A DNA stretch of 64,000 nucleotides, taken from assembly GCF_963931595.1 (NCBI RefSeq), contig NZ_OZ007030.1, positions 2,162,481 through 2,226,480 of the forward strand. Direction: 5' to 3'. Both the position numbers and the translations under genes were made by a program. Positions within the stretch are counted from its first letter, which is position 1. The number at the start of each line of letters is the position of its first letter. The notes below the pieces were generated by a model. That model was not told the origin of the DNA and made no database searches. It saw only the letters and a list, made by a program, of their open reading frames with translations. Origin of the DNA: an uncultured Subdoligranulum sp. Its GTDB lineage: Bacteria; Bacillota; Clostridia; Oscillospirales; Ruminococcaceae. Below are positions 15,694 through 24,032 of the stretch, piece by piece.

Positions 15694-16728
15694 TCAGGGC
15701 AAAGTTCCGGACGATGGGTCTGCGGACATCCGCTGGATATCGTCATGGCAGCGGAACAGCAGAATGGCAAAGGCAATGCCCGCCACCGCGCCGCCGATGC
15801 TGGCCAGCGTGGCGAAGGCCTCCCCCACCAGCACCCCGAAGAGGGGCAGCACACCGCCCAGCGCGCTGATCACCGCCACAAAGAGGGAGACCGGGCCCTG
15901 GGCCTGGCCCGTCCAGATGGTCCGGCGGAAACCGTTGATGGTGGCGATGAGCCGGGCGTAGTAGAAGCCGACCAATCCGAGAATCACCGCGATCAACACC
16001 AGGAAGAGCAGTACCACGGGGATCACCGATGTCATATCATAGAAGCCTGTGGCCGCCATCATCACGAAGAAAGAAAGAATGAGCAGCAGCACCATCAACC
16101 CCAGCATCACCAGTTGGAAGATCTGCACGCCCCGGATGAGGCTCAAGCCGGCGGTTTTCAGCGGTGCGCCGGAGGTATCCGACGCCGAGACATAGAGCAT
16201 CCAGAGGCCGGCGACCACCAGAATGTTGGGCAGCTGGCCCACCAGGGTAGACCCCACCGAGGAACCATAAGCCAGGGGCAGCCAGTTGTTCAGCTCGCCC
16301 ATCCAGCTGCTCGTTCCGTAGGAGCTGCCCATCAGCGAGTAGACCGCTGTGTTGGTGACGGCAGCCATGCCGGAGCGGAAGGTGGATGCCAGGCTGAACA
16401 CAATCGTGCAGCAGTAGCCGATGGTTGCCGTCAGATAGAGGGGTGAGCGGATGGTCTGCCGCACCCACCGCAGGGTCGGTGGTTCGGTGTCCCACCCCGT
16501 GGGGGCCGTGCCGTATGCCGGGCCGCCGTACGGGCCGGTATAGTCCCCGGACCCGGCACCGGGCGTCTGGGCGTAACGGGGACCGGAGCTTTCCCCGCCC
16601 TGGGGGCCTTCGCCGGGGGCCTGGGCGTAACGGGGGCCGGTTTCTTCCTCCCCCAGCGGGCTGCCGCAGTGGGGGCAGGCCTTCCAGGCCTCCTCCACAG
16701 GCTGACCGCAGACCGGACAGTTTTTCAT
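15694..16728 (-). CDS. Zinc-ribbon multi-pass membrane protein of unknown function
   Basis: A 344-residue protein. Cys4, Cys7, Cys18 and Cys21 form an N-terminal zinc ribbon (NCPVCGQP...ACPHCGSP). A low-complexity linker of about 70 residues follows, rich in Gly, Pro and Tyr and with two near copies of GPRYAQAPG. Five or six membrane helices with an internal STAP-poor, Ser/Gly-rich loop make up the rest. The start at 16728 has AGGAGG 7 nt upstream; the longer frame would run through the promoter. Proteins with this layout are common in Clostridia, but I do not recognise a function. It is monocistronic and converges on thiC. Confidence 0.7.
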   Translation of the reverse strand: MKNCPVCGQPVEEAWKACPHCGSPLGEEETGPRYAQAPGEGPQGGESSGPRYAQTPGAGSGDYTGPYGGPAYGTAPTGWDTEPPTLRWVRQTIRSPLYLTATIGYCCTIVFSLASTFRSGMAAVTNTAVYSLMGSSYGTSSWMGELNNWLPLAYGSSVGSTLVGQLPNILVVAGLWMLYVSASDTSGAPLKTAGLSLIRGVQIFQLVMLGLMVLLLILSFFVMMAATGFYDMTSVIPVVLLFLVLIAVILGLVGFYYARLIATINGFRRTIWTGQAQGPVSLFVAVISALGGVLPLFGVLVGEAFATLASIGGAVAGIAFAILLFRCHDDIQRMSADPSSGTLP

Positions 16729-16893
16729 ACATCTTTCCTCCTTTTCCATGGTTTGACACTTCCAGTATACCAACCGGCCTGCAGGCCCGCAAGGGCGGCG
16801 GGGGCCCCGCCGGGCTGCCGGGAAGATTTTGCGCAGAACCGACAAGAAACCGTCCTTTTCTTTGTGCGTTCTGCCCGTTTTTTCCACGCAAAA

Positions 16894-16919
16894 TGCCCCG
16901 GTCCATACCGCTCCGGGGC
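16894..16919 (-). terminator. Terminator of the iron alcohol dehydrogenase gene
   Basis: GCCCCGG and CCGGGGC form a 7-bp stem, followed on the minus strand by ATTTTGC, 14 nt after the stop codon. Confidence 0.7.
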
Positions 16920-16932
16920 CGTCAGGTTGGTT

Positions 16933-18117
16933 TTACAGCGCCATCTTGTAGATGTTGTACATATCCTCCTCGTGGAGCAGCCGGGCCGAACCCTTGCTGC
17001 CGCCGCAGGCAGAAGCACAGCTATGGGCCATGGCGTGCAGCTGCTCGTCGGTGGGATCGATGCCCAGCTCCCGCATGCTGGTGGGCATGCCGATCTCCCG
17101 GTAGAAGGCCTCCATGGCCTGGATGCCCTTCTCCGCCGTCTCGGCCTCGGTGGCACCGGGCGTCACACCCATCACGTTCACCGCATACCGGGCAAACCGG
17201 CCGGGAATGTTGCCGCAGACATACCGCGCCCAGCTGGGCCAGAGGGCCGCCAGACCGGCGCCGTGGGTCACGTCAAACATGCCGCCCAGCTCGTGCTCCA
17301 GGGCGTGGGTGGCGAAGTCGCCGCCGCCGTTGCCGCAGCCCGTCAGGTCGTTGTGGGCCAGCGAACCCGCCCACATCACCTCGGCCCGGGCGTCGTAGTC
17401 GTCGGGATGGGTGTGCAGGATCTTCGCCTGGGCCATGACGGTGCGCAGCAACGCCTCGGCGATGGCGTCGGTCAGCTCCATGTTGCCCTGGGAGGTGAAA
17501 TACCGCTCCATCGTGTGCATCATGATGTCGGTACAGCCGCTCTCGGTCTGGTAGTCGGGCAGGGTCATCGTCAGTTCGGGGTTCATCGCCGCAAACTTGG
17601 GCCGGGCCAGATTGTCGTTGTAGGAGCGCTTCTCCCCCGTCTTCTCGTTGGTGATCACCGAGCTGTTGCTGGATTCGCTGCCCGCAGCCGCAATGGTCAG
17701 CACCGACGCCACCGGCAGGCAGCCCCTGGCCGTGCGCTTGCTCTCGTAGAGTTCCCACACATCCTTGTCCGGCTCGGCCAGCCCGTAGCCGATGGCCTTA
17801 GCCGTGTCGATGGCGGAACCGCCGCCCACCGCCAGCAGGAAGTCGATGCCCTCCCGCTTGCCGATCTCGATGCCTTCATAGACCTTGCTCAGGTGCGGGT
17901 TGGGCACCACGCCGCCCAGCGTAAAGCACCGGATGCCCGCCTGCTCCATGGGCTGGATGATGCTGTCCAGCAGGCCGCTCCTGACCACCCGCTGGCTGCC
18001 GTACACCACCAGCACCCTGGTGCCGCCGTACTTCTGCACGTGGGCCGCCACCTGGGTCTGGGCGCCCCGGCCGAAGACGATCTCGGTGGGCGAATAGTAG
18101 TTGAAATTGTTTGCCAT
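16933..18117 (-). CDS. Iron-containing alcohol dehydrogenase (butanol dehydrogenase-like)
   Basis: A 394-residue group III alcohol dehydrogenase. The N-terminal NADH/NADPH-binding half contains LLAVGGGSAIDTAKAIGYG. The C-terminal helical half holds the metal-site His residues within DFATHALEHELGGMFDVTHG and AHNDLTGCGNGGGDF. The overall pattern (NFNYYSPTEIVFGRGA at the start) is that of butanol dehydrogenase/YqhD-type enzymes, which reduce aldehydes such as butanal during fermentation. Start ATG 18117 has AAAGGAACGG upstream. It stands alone between two terminators. Substrate and cofactor preference cannot be assigned with certainty. Confidence 0.9.
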   Translation of the reverse strand: MANNFNYYSPTEIVFGRGAQTQVAAHVQKYGGTRVLVVYGSQRVVRSGLLDSIIQPMEQAGIRCFTLGGVVPNPHLSKVYEGIEIGKREGIDFLLAVGGGSAIDTAKAIGYGLAEPDKDVWELYESKRTARGCLPVASVLTIAAAGSESSNSSVITNEKTGEKRSYNDNLARPKFAAMNPELTMTLPDYQTESGCTDIMMHTMERYFTSQGNMELTDAIAEALLRTVMAQAKILHTHPDDYDARAEVMWAGSLAHNDLTGCGNGGGDFATHALEHELGGMFDVTHGAGLAALWPSWARYVCGNIPGRFARYAVNVMGVTPGATEAETAEKGIQAMEAFYREIGMPTSMRELGIDPTDEQLHAMAHSCASACGGSKGSARLLHEEDMYNIYKMAL

Positions 18118-18363
18118 TGGAAATCCCGTTCCTTTCCGCATGTCGTTCCGCACCAGGACAACTTGCCCCGGTACTGTTTATTTTCAGTATAGCACGCCGC
18201 CGCACAAAATCAACCGCAGCCTGTGGATTTTCCCGCTTTTTTGCAGGCTGCGGCCGGGGCAGGAAAATACAGTCTGTTATATAAAAAATACAATTTGTAC
18301 AGTCCCTTGTCGGTTGGGGCTTACGGGGGTATACTGGGGACAAACCGACAGGAGGCATGCTTC

Positions 18364-18684
18364 ATGAAAGTATACGGTTCGCACATCTGCATCGACTGCC
18401 GCAACTACCAGGCCCTGCAGGCCCGGCGCGGCTTTGCGGCGGAATTCATCGACATCACCGCCAACACCGCCAATCTCAAGGAATTCCTGGCCCTGCGGGA
18501 CCACGACCCGGTGTTTGTCCCGGTGCGGGAACACGGCGGCATCGGCATCCCGCTCTTTGTGAACGAGGACGGCCGCAAGACCTTCGACGTGGACGAGGCC
18601 CTGGGCTGGATCGGCCAGCCGCCGGTACAGCCGGAGGAAGTGGCCGAGCAGCGCCCCGCCTGCGGCGCGGGCGGCTGCCATTGA
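18364..18684 (+). CDS. Glutaredoxin-like thiol protein
   Basis: A 106-residue thioredoxin-fold protein. The active-site motif is C9-I-D-C12 near the N-terminus (GSHICIDCRNYQALQ), and GIGIPLFVNEDGRKT supplies the cis-Pro loop. The C-terminus ends in a second thiol-rich patch, RPACGAGGCH, which is unusual for a glutaredoxin and could bind metal or act as a resolving site. AGGAGG lies 9 nt before the ATG. It is just upstream of the Trp T-box but probably transcribed separately. Glutathione is rare in this group, so the partner may be another thiol. Confidence 0.75.
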   Translation: MKVYGSHICIDCRNYQALQARRGFAAEFIDITANTANLKEFLALRDHDPVFVPVREHGGIGIPLFVNEDGRKTFDVDEALGWIGQPPVQPEEVAEQRPACGAGGCH

Positions 18685-18750
18685 CTTTGTGATTTATTAC
18701 AAAGATACACTGTTGACTTTGGCGAAAACAGCAAAATTTCCGGCAGGTAC

Positions 18751-18779
18751 TTGACAAGCGCCGCCGGGTCTGGTACACT
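18751..18779 (+). promoter_or_regulatory. Sigma-A promoter of the trpB T-box transcript
   Basis: TTGACA (18751-18756), 17 bp, TACACT (18774-18779), directly ahead of the T-box leader. A weak hairpin CTTTGT/ACAAAG at 18685-18704 closes the preceding gene. Confidence 0.75.
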
Positions 18780-18781
18780 CC

Positions 18782-19105
18782 CAGACAATTCAGCGGGTTA
18801 AACCGCTGAAGCAATAAACCGAGGACGCAGAAGAGTAGGCAGAGAACGGAATCTCCCAGAGAGCCGCGGACAGGTGGGAGCGCGGCGGTGACCCCTTTGC
18901 CGAATGGACTGCCGAGGGCGGAGCGAACGGGCCAGTGCCCCAGTAGCAACCGACGGATTTCCCCCGTTAGCGGGAACGATGTGTGTTGGCACGTCGGATG
19001 AGCGGGCGAAGCGATTCGCCAATTTGGGTGGCACCGCAGAAGCTTTCAGGCTTTTGTCCCAAAGGGTATTTTACACATGCCCTGTGGGACAAAGGCCTTT
19101 TTGTT
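18782..19105 (+). ncRNA. T-box leader with Trp (UGG) specifier
   Basis: The leader has the Stem I AGTA motif (GAAGAGTAGGC near 18831), a paired GAATGGA segment that places UGG at 18905-18907 in the specifier loop, and the T-box sequence TGGGTGGCACCGC at 19025-19037 that pairs with the tRNA acceptor end. A terminator follows. It should read uncharged tRNA-Trp and allow transcription of trpB only when tryptophan is scarce. Confidence 0.88.
19048..19104 (+). terminator. T-box terminator before trpB
   Basis: GGCTTTTGTCCCA pairs with TGGGACAAAGGCC and is followed by TTTTTGTTTT. It is the alternative to the antiterminator formed by the T-box sequence. Confidence 0.85.
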
Positions 19106-19140
19106 TTGTCCCGCGCGGCACACAGAAAGGAGCCTTCCGT

Positions 19141-20523
19141 ATGAGCACCGAGAAAATCCCCTACAAGATCTACCTGTCCGAAGAGGAACTGCCGCGCACC
19201 TGGTACAATGTCCGGGCTGACATGAAAAATAAACCCGCGCCGCTGCTGAACCCCGGCACCGGCCAGCCCATGGGCTACGACGACCTGCGCCCGGTGTTCT
19301 GCGACGAACTGATCCGCCAGGAGCTGGACAACGACACCCGGGAGATCCCCATCCCCGACGAGATCCGGGACTACTACAAGACCTACCGGCCCGCGCCGCT
19401 GGTGCGTGCCTACAACCTGGAAAAAAAGCTGGACACCCCGGCCAAAATCTACTACAAGTTCGAGGGTAACAACACTTCTGGCAGCCACAAGCTGAACAGC
19501 GCCATCGCCCAGGCCTACTACGCCAAGCAGCAGGGGCTCAAGGGCGTCACCACCGAGACCGGCGCCGGCCAGTGGGGCACGGCCCTGTCCATGGCCTGCG
19601 CCTATCTGGGTCTGGACTGCAAGGTCAATATGGTGAAGTGCTCCTACGAGCAGAAGCCCTTCCGCCGGGAGGTCATGCGGGTGTACGGCGCCTCGGTGAC
19701 CCCCTCCCCCTCCGACACCACCCAGGTGGGCCGCCGCATCCTGGCGGAGCATCCCGGCACCACCGGGTCGCTGGGCTGCGCCATCAGCGAGGCGGTGGAG
19801 GTGGCCACCTCCACCCCCGGCTACCGCTATGTGCTGGGCAGCGTGCTCAACCAGGTGCTGCTGCACCAGAGCATCATCGGCGTGGAGACCAAGACCGCCC
19901 TGGACAAATACGGCGTCAAGCCGGACATCATCATCGGCTGCGCGGGCGGCGGCAGCAACCTGGGCGGACTGATCTCCCCCTTCATGGGCCAGAAGCTGCG
20001 GGGCGAGGCGGATTACCGCTTCATCGCGGTGGAACCGGCCTCCTGCCCCAGCTTCACCCGGGGCAGGTTCGCCTACGACTTCTGCGATACCGGCATGGTC
20101 TGTCCGCTGGCCAAGATGTACACCCTGGGCAGCAACTTCATCCCGTCGCCCAACCACGCGGGCGGCCTGCGCTACCACGGCATGAGCCCCGTGCTGGCCC
20201 AGCTCTACCACGACGGTCTGATGGAGGCCGTGGCGGTGGAACAGACCAGGGTCTTTGAGGCCGCCGAGCAGTTTGCCCGGGTGGAGGGCATCCTGCCCGC
20301 GCCGGAGAGCAGCCACGCCATCCGGGTGGCCATCGACGAGGCGCTGCGCTGCAAGGAGACCGGCGAGGAGAAGACCATCCTCTTCGGCCTGACCGGCACC
20401 GGCTACTTCGACATGGTGGCCTACGAGAAGTTCCACGACGGCACGATGACCGACACCATCCCCACCGACGCAGAGCTGGAGGCCAGCTTTGCCAACCTGC
20501 CCAAGGTACCCGGTCAGGACTGA
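19141..20523 (+). CDS. trpB: TrpB2-type tryptophan synthase beta chain
   Basis: A 460-residue PLP enzyme of the TrpB2 class. SGSHKLNSAIAQAYYAK holds the PLP-binding Lys, TETGAGQWGTALSMA the substrate loop and CAGGGSNLGGL the phosphate loop. The N-terminal extension and the length above 430 residues separate TrpB2 from the trpA-partnered TrpB1. There is no trpA or other trp gene beside it, so it probably makes tryptophan from free indole and serine as a scavenging enzyme. Control is by the Trp T-box directly upstream, and AAAGGAG precedes the ATG. It ends at a strong terminator. Confidence 0.92.
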   Translation: MSTEKIPYKIYLSEEELPRTWYNVRADMKNKPAPLLNPGTGQPMGYDDLRPVFCDELIRQELDNDTREIPIPDEIRDYYKTYRPAPLVRAYNLEKKLDTPAKIYYKFEGNNTSGSHKLNSAIAQAYYAKQQGLKGVTTETGAGQWGTALSMACAYLGLDCKVNMVKCSYEQKPFRREVMRVYGASVTPSPSDTTQVGRRILAEHPGTTGSLGCAISEAVEVATSTPGYRYVLGSVLNQVLLHQSIIGVETKTALDKYGVKPDIIIGCAGGGSNLGGLISPFMGQKLRGEADYRFIAVEPASCPSFTRGRFAYDFCDTGMVCPLAKMYTLGSNFIPSPNHAGGLRYHGMSPVLAQLYHDGLMEAVAVEQTRVFEAAEQFARVEGILPAPESSHAIRVAIDEALRCKETGEEKTILFGLTGTGYFDMVAYEKFHDGTMTDTIPTDAELEASFANLPKVPGQD

Positions 20524-20533
20524 TCTTCATAAT

Positions 20534-20578
20534 AACAGCACGGCGTCCTCCGACAATTGCGGAGGGCGCCGTGCTGTT
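20534..20578 (+). terminator. Terminator between trpB and the lac-type operon
   Basis: A long stem of AACAGCACGGCGTCCTCCG with its near-complement ending at 20578, in the 91-nt gap between two converging genes. T runs are short on both sides. Confidence 0.7.
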
Positions 20579-20614
20579 GGATGGAAGAGAAGATTCCCGG
20601 AAGGAAAGAGAATA

Positions 20615-22822
20615 TCAGACGCGGGCGACGGTGTTCAGCCGGGCGTTCAGCGAGAGCAGCGTTTCCTTGGTCAGCTTGTTCTCACCCAGGGTGCCCACCA
20701 GGCCGGAGAGCCGCAGCACCGTGAAGCCGCCGATCATCCGGGCGAAATTTTCATCGGGTTCACCGTTTCCGCCCATGCCCACCATGGCCAGCAGGTCGAG
20801 AATGACCTGTTTGCCCTCGGGGGCCTTCATGATGTCGCTGATCCTGTCGTTCAGCGAGTAGAAGCCTTCGTTTTCGGTAACATCAAACCAGTTGAGGATG
20901 GCGCCGCGTTCCCGCAGGCGATAGCGCTCGTCGGTGGTATCCACATGGCAGATGGTGCCGCTGTCGCGGCAGTCACCGGCCACGGCTTCCAGCTGGGTCA
21001 CGCCCTGATTGGGCACCGTGAAGCGGAAGAAGTGATCCTCCGCCTGCTGCGCCCCCAGGGAAACCCCGTTGGCAAACAGTTCCACCTGGGGCTGGTTGGA
21101 GTAGACGGTGATGCGCACCGTGTCGCCGGTATGGTTCACGAACCGCTTGCCGCACAGGTGGACAAACGGCTCATCGGACAGCCAGGCCTTGTAGGCGTAG
21201 AAGGCATCCTTTTTGTACTGGCGGTCGATCGTCACCAGGCCCTTGTGATTCTGGCCGTTCTCGCCGCCCTCGTTGCGGGCGTCGGCGCCGAAGTCAAACA
21301 TATTCCACACGTGGGTGGCCCAGATATAGGGCCGGCTGAAAAGCTGCTTGATGAGCTCCTCGTGGTAGTAGGCCTGGTATTCCTCAGTGTAATCCCCCTG
21401 CTGCGGGGTGTCGGAATGCCAGTTCAGCGCCTCGCAGCCGTACTCGCTGCAGCCGATGGGCAGCGTGGGATGCTCGGCATGGAACTTGTCGAACCAGGGA
21501 CCGTTCATGGCGGTGTCGCCGCCGTACCAGCCAAAGTAGTGGTTGTAGGAGATGGCATCGGGGATCTCCAGGTAGGGGCTGTCGGTGGGACACATGCTCA
21601 CCACCGCCATGACGGTGGGACGGGTGGGATCCATGGTGTGGCACAGATCGTTGAGCTCGTGGTGGTTGTCCAGCAGATCGGGGTCCTTGTCGCCCTTCAT
21701 GGTGATCTCGTTGCTCAGGCCCCAGACCACGATGGATGCATGGTGATGGTTCTGCACGATGAGTTCCCGCATCTGGCTCAGGGTGTTCGCCCGGCCGCCC
21801 GGCATATGCCGGGAGATATAGGGGATCTCGGCCCAGACCACCATGCCGCGCTCGTCGCACAGGTCATAGAAGAACTGATCGTGCTGGTAGTGGGCCAGAC
21901 GGATGGTGTTGGCGCCCACCTCGCAGATCAGGTCCATATCCCGGATGTGGTCTTCCCTGGTGATGGCGTTGCCCTTCTGCCAGCCGTCCTGGTGGCGGGA
22001 AACACCGTGCAGCGGATAGCTTTCGCCGTTGAGGAAGAAGCCCTTGTCGGGGTCGATCCTGTAGCTGCGGAAACCGAACCGGCGGCTGACGCTGTCCAGC
22101 ACCGTGCCGTCCCGGAGCAGCTCGGCGGTGAGGGTGTAGAGGTAGGGGTCCTTGCGGCCATGCCACAGATGGACCTGGTCCACCTGCAGTTCGGTCTTGT
22201 CGGCGGCGTTGGTGGTCTGGGCAGCCACGTTGCCGTCGGCGTCGCGGATGGTGTACCGCACGGTGGTGCCGTCGGCGGGACCGGCGATCCAGCGCTCCAC
22301 CGTGACCTTGCCGCTGACATCGGGGGTCAGGTGCAGGCCGCAGCCGCCGTAATAGGAAAGTTCAAAATGGGTGGCGGGCACGCAGAGGATGTTCACATCC
22401 CGGTAGAGGCCGCCGTAGAAGGTAAAGTCCGCCGACTGGGGATAGACCCGGTCGTTGGGGGCGTTGTCCACCGTGATGACCAGCAGGTTTTCGTCCTGCA
22501 GCCTGCCGGTGAGCTCCACCCGCCAGGTGGAGTAGCCGCCGTCGTGGTGGGCCAGCTTTTCACCGTTCAGGTAGACATCCGCCGAGGAGTTGGCGCCGTT
22601 GACCTCCAGGAAATAGGCCTCCGCTTCGGGCAGGTCAGCGCGCTCCAGCGCCCGCACATAGACAGCGGTGCCGCGCCAGTAGTCGTTGCCGCCGTCCTGG
22701 CCGTCAATGTTGTTCCAGCTGTGGGGCAGATTGACCAGGTCCCAGTCGGCGGGGAAGGTTTCGGGCAGCGGGGCTCCCTTGCGGAAAGCCCATTTGTGGT
22801 TGATGTTGCAGACAGTTCGCAT
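20615..22822 (-). CDS. Glycoside hydrolase family 2 beta-galactosidase
   Basis: A 735-residue GH2 enzyme. The N-terminal jelly-roll domain (PHSWNNIDGQDGGNDYWRGT to about residue 180) precedes an immunoglobulin-like domain and a TIM barrel. The barrel contains the acid/base Glu in VVWGLSNEITMKG and the nucleophile Glu in PIGCSEYGCEALNWH. GVSRHQDGWQKGNAITRED is the typical barrel entrance. A C-terminal domain of about 150 residues follows. It lacks a signal peptide, so the sugar must be imported. It is downstream of a GPH-type symporter gene in one operon, divergent from an AraC regulator, which suggests a galactoside uptake and hydrolysis unit. Substrate could also be a glucuronide or mannoside, but the motif set fits galactosidase best. 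Confidence 0.88.
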   Translation of the reverse strand: MRTVCNINHKWAFRKGAPLPETFPADWDLVNLPHSWNNIDGQDGGNDYWRGTAVYVRALERADLPEAEAYFLEVNGANSSADVYLNGEKLAHHDGGYSTWRVELTGRLQDENLLVITVDNAPNDRVYPQSADFTFYGGLYRDVNILCVPATHFELSYYGGCGLHLTPDVSGKVTVERWIAGPADGTTVRYTIRDADGNVAAQTTNAADKTELQVDQVHLWHGRKDPYLYTLTAELLRDGTVLDSVSRRFGFRSYRIDPDKGFFLNGESYPLHGVSRHQDGWQKGNAITREDHIRDMDLICEVGANTIRLAHYQHDQFFYDLCDERGMVVWAEIPYISRHMPGGRANTLSQMRELIVQNHHHASIVVWGLSNEITMKGDKDPDLLDNHHELNDLCHTMDPTRPTVMAVVSMCPTDSPYLEIPDAISYNHYFGWYGGDTAMNGPWFDKFHAEHPTLPIGCSEYGCEALNWHSDTPQQGDYTEEYQAYYHEELIKQLFSRPYIWATHVWNMFDFGADARNEGGENGQNHKGLVTIDRQYKKDAFYAYKAWLSDEPFVHLCGKRFVNHTGDTVRITVYSNQPQVELFANGVSLGAQQAEDHFFRFTVPNQGVTQLEAVAGDCRDSGTICHVDTTDERYRLRERGAILNWFDVTENEGFYSLNDRISDIMKAPEGKQVILDLLAMVGMGGNGEPDENFARMIGGFTVLRLSGLVGTLGENKLTKETLLSLNARLNTVARV

Positions 22823-22843
22823 ACAGAAATACCTCCTTATGGA

Positions 22844-23812
22844 TTATGCTTCGGCGGCATGCTTTTCTTTCAGGGCCTGGACGTTCTCCTCCACCTGCTT
22901 TTTGTGCAGCGGATACCAGAACCACAGGATGGCGGCCAGCATCATGCCCACCATCATGGTGATCGTGGAGGCGGACTGGGCGGCCGCGTTGTTGTAGTAG
23001 TCGGGGTAGACGTAGCCGCTCATGCCCTGCATGGTGAGCTGGGCCAGCAGCATGACGATGGACGCCGCGATGATGGAGATGAGGGCACGGTTGTGTACGG
23101 CGCTCCTGAGCATCTGGAGCACCGACTCCTGTTTGCGGTCGGGAGTCTCCACGCGGACACGCTCGATAACCAGATTATAGCACAAAAGATAGCAGACCAC
23201 GGCCAGGACCGAGAAAACACCGGCCGCGAGGGTGACGCGGGAACCAATGAGGGTTTCCACACCGTCCACCTTCTGGCAGGCGATGAGGGGCAGCCCCACA
23301 CCGATGACCACACCGGCCAGTGTGCCGCCCATGGTGCGGAAGGTGGACAGGGACTGCCGGTCATCGGGGTCCTCCGAGATGGCGGAAGCCATGGAGCCGT
23401 AGGGAATGTTGATGGCCGTGTAGAAGACCGATCCCCACAGGATGCAGGTCACGAACAGGCAGGCGATCTTGGCCCCCATGGGCAGCCCTGCCAGGCTGCT
23501 CTGGTAAATCAGGAAGGAGGCAATGGCCACCGGGCCGCACATGCGCAGCAGCCAGGGCTTGAACTTGCCGTGGGCCGTGGTGCGGCTGCGGTCACAGATG
23601 CGGCCCATGGTCACATCGGTGAAGGCATCCACGATGCGCGCAATGGTCATGACCAGGCCGACCACACCGGCCGAAACACCCATGACATCCGTGTAGAACT
23701 TCATGAGCATCATGGTGGAAAAAATAAAGGTAAAATCGTTGCCGAAGTCTCCGAACAAGTAACCGACCTTGTCGCGGATTCCGAAGGGACGCACCGTGGC
23801 GCTGCGGTTCAT
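22844..23812 (-). CDS. GPH-family sugar:cation symporter with an internal deletion
   Basis: A 322-residue protein of the glycoside-pentoside-hexuronide (MelB-like) family. Residues 1-270 match the first two thirds well (FGDFGNDFTFIFSTMMLMKF, ISEDPDDRQSLSTFRTMGG), and the last 35 match the normal C-terminus (LWFWYPLHKKQVEENVQAL). The stretch in between, about 130-150 residues with some four helices, is missing. The frame is kept, and the join lies around STITMMVGMMLAAI (near 22960). Intact relatives have about 450-460 residues. Transport is unlikely to survive this loss. It is co-operonic with the GH2 gene 21 nt downstream and has a good RBS (TTAAGGAGTG). Confidence 0.8.
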   Translation of the reverse strand: MNRSATVRPFGIRDKVGYLFGDFGNDFTFIFSTMMLMKFYTDVMGVSAGVVGLVMTIARIVDAFTDVTMGRICDRSRTTAHGKFKPWLLRMCGPVAIASFLIYQSSLAGLPMGAKIACLFVTCILWGSVFYTAINIPYGSMASAISEDPDDRQSLSTFRTMGGTLAGVVIGVGLPLIACQKVDGVETLIGSRVTLAAGVFSVLAVVCYLLCYNLVIERVRVETPDRKQESVLQMLRSAVHNRALISIIAASIVMLLAQLTMQGMSGYVYPDYYNNAAAQSASTITMMVGMMLAAILWFWYPLHKKQVEENVQALKEKHAAEA

Positions 23813-24032
23813 ACAATCACTCCTTAATCCAACAGTGTAGAGGGTAAGTAGAGGGTTAAAATTCGTTGTCCGGACGTTGTATGTATCTTACCAGAATGAG
23901 AGCCCCTTATATTAGAATTTTTTCGTGTCAAAATAGTATTATTTTTGTTTTTTCTCTTGTCATTGTGCAGAAAAAGGCGCATACTGTATGTATAGTTTGC
24001 CAACGCCGCCAAATGTTCGAGGTATTTTTTGT

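Noticed and set aside
16500..16640. Repeat array in the zinc-ribbon gene region
   Set aside because: Two imperfect copies of a GPRYAQ-type peptide repeat within one gene explain the DNA similarity; it is not a CRISPR or intergenic repeat.
20489..23827. Very long plus-strand frame opposite the GH2 and GPH genes
   Set aside because: It is antisense to two well-supported genes over its whole length. Its composition (His, Gln, Gly, Val) is what GC-rich coding DNA gives in the complementary frame, and it has no domain or RBS.
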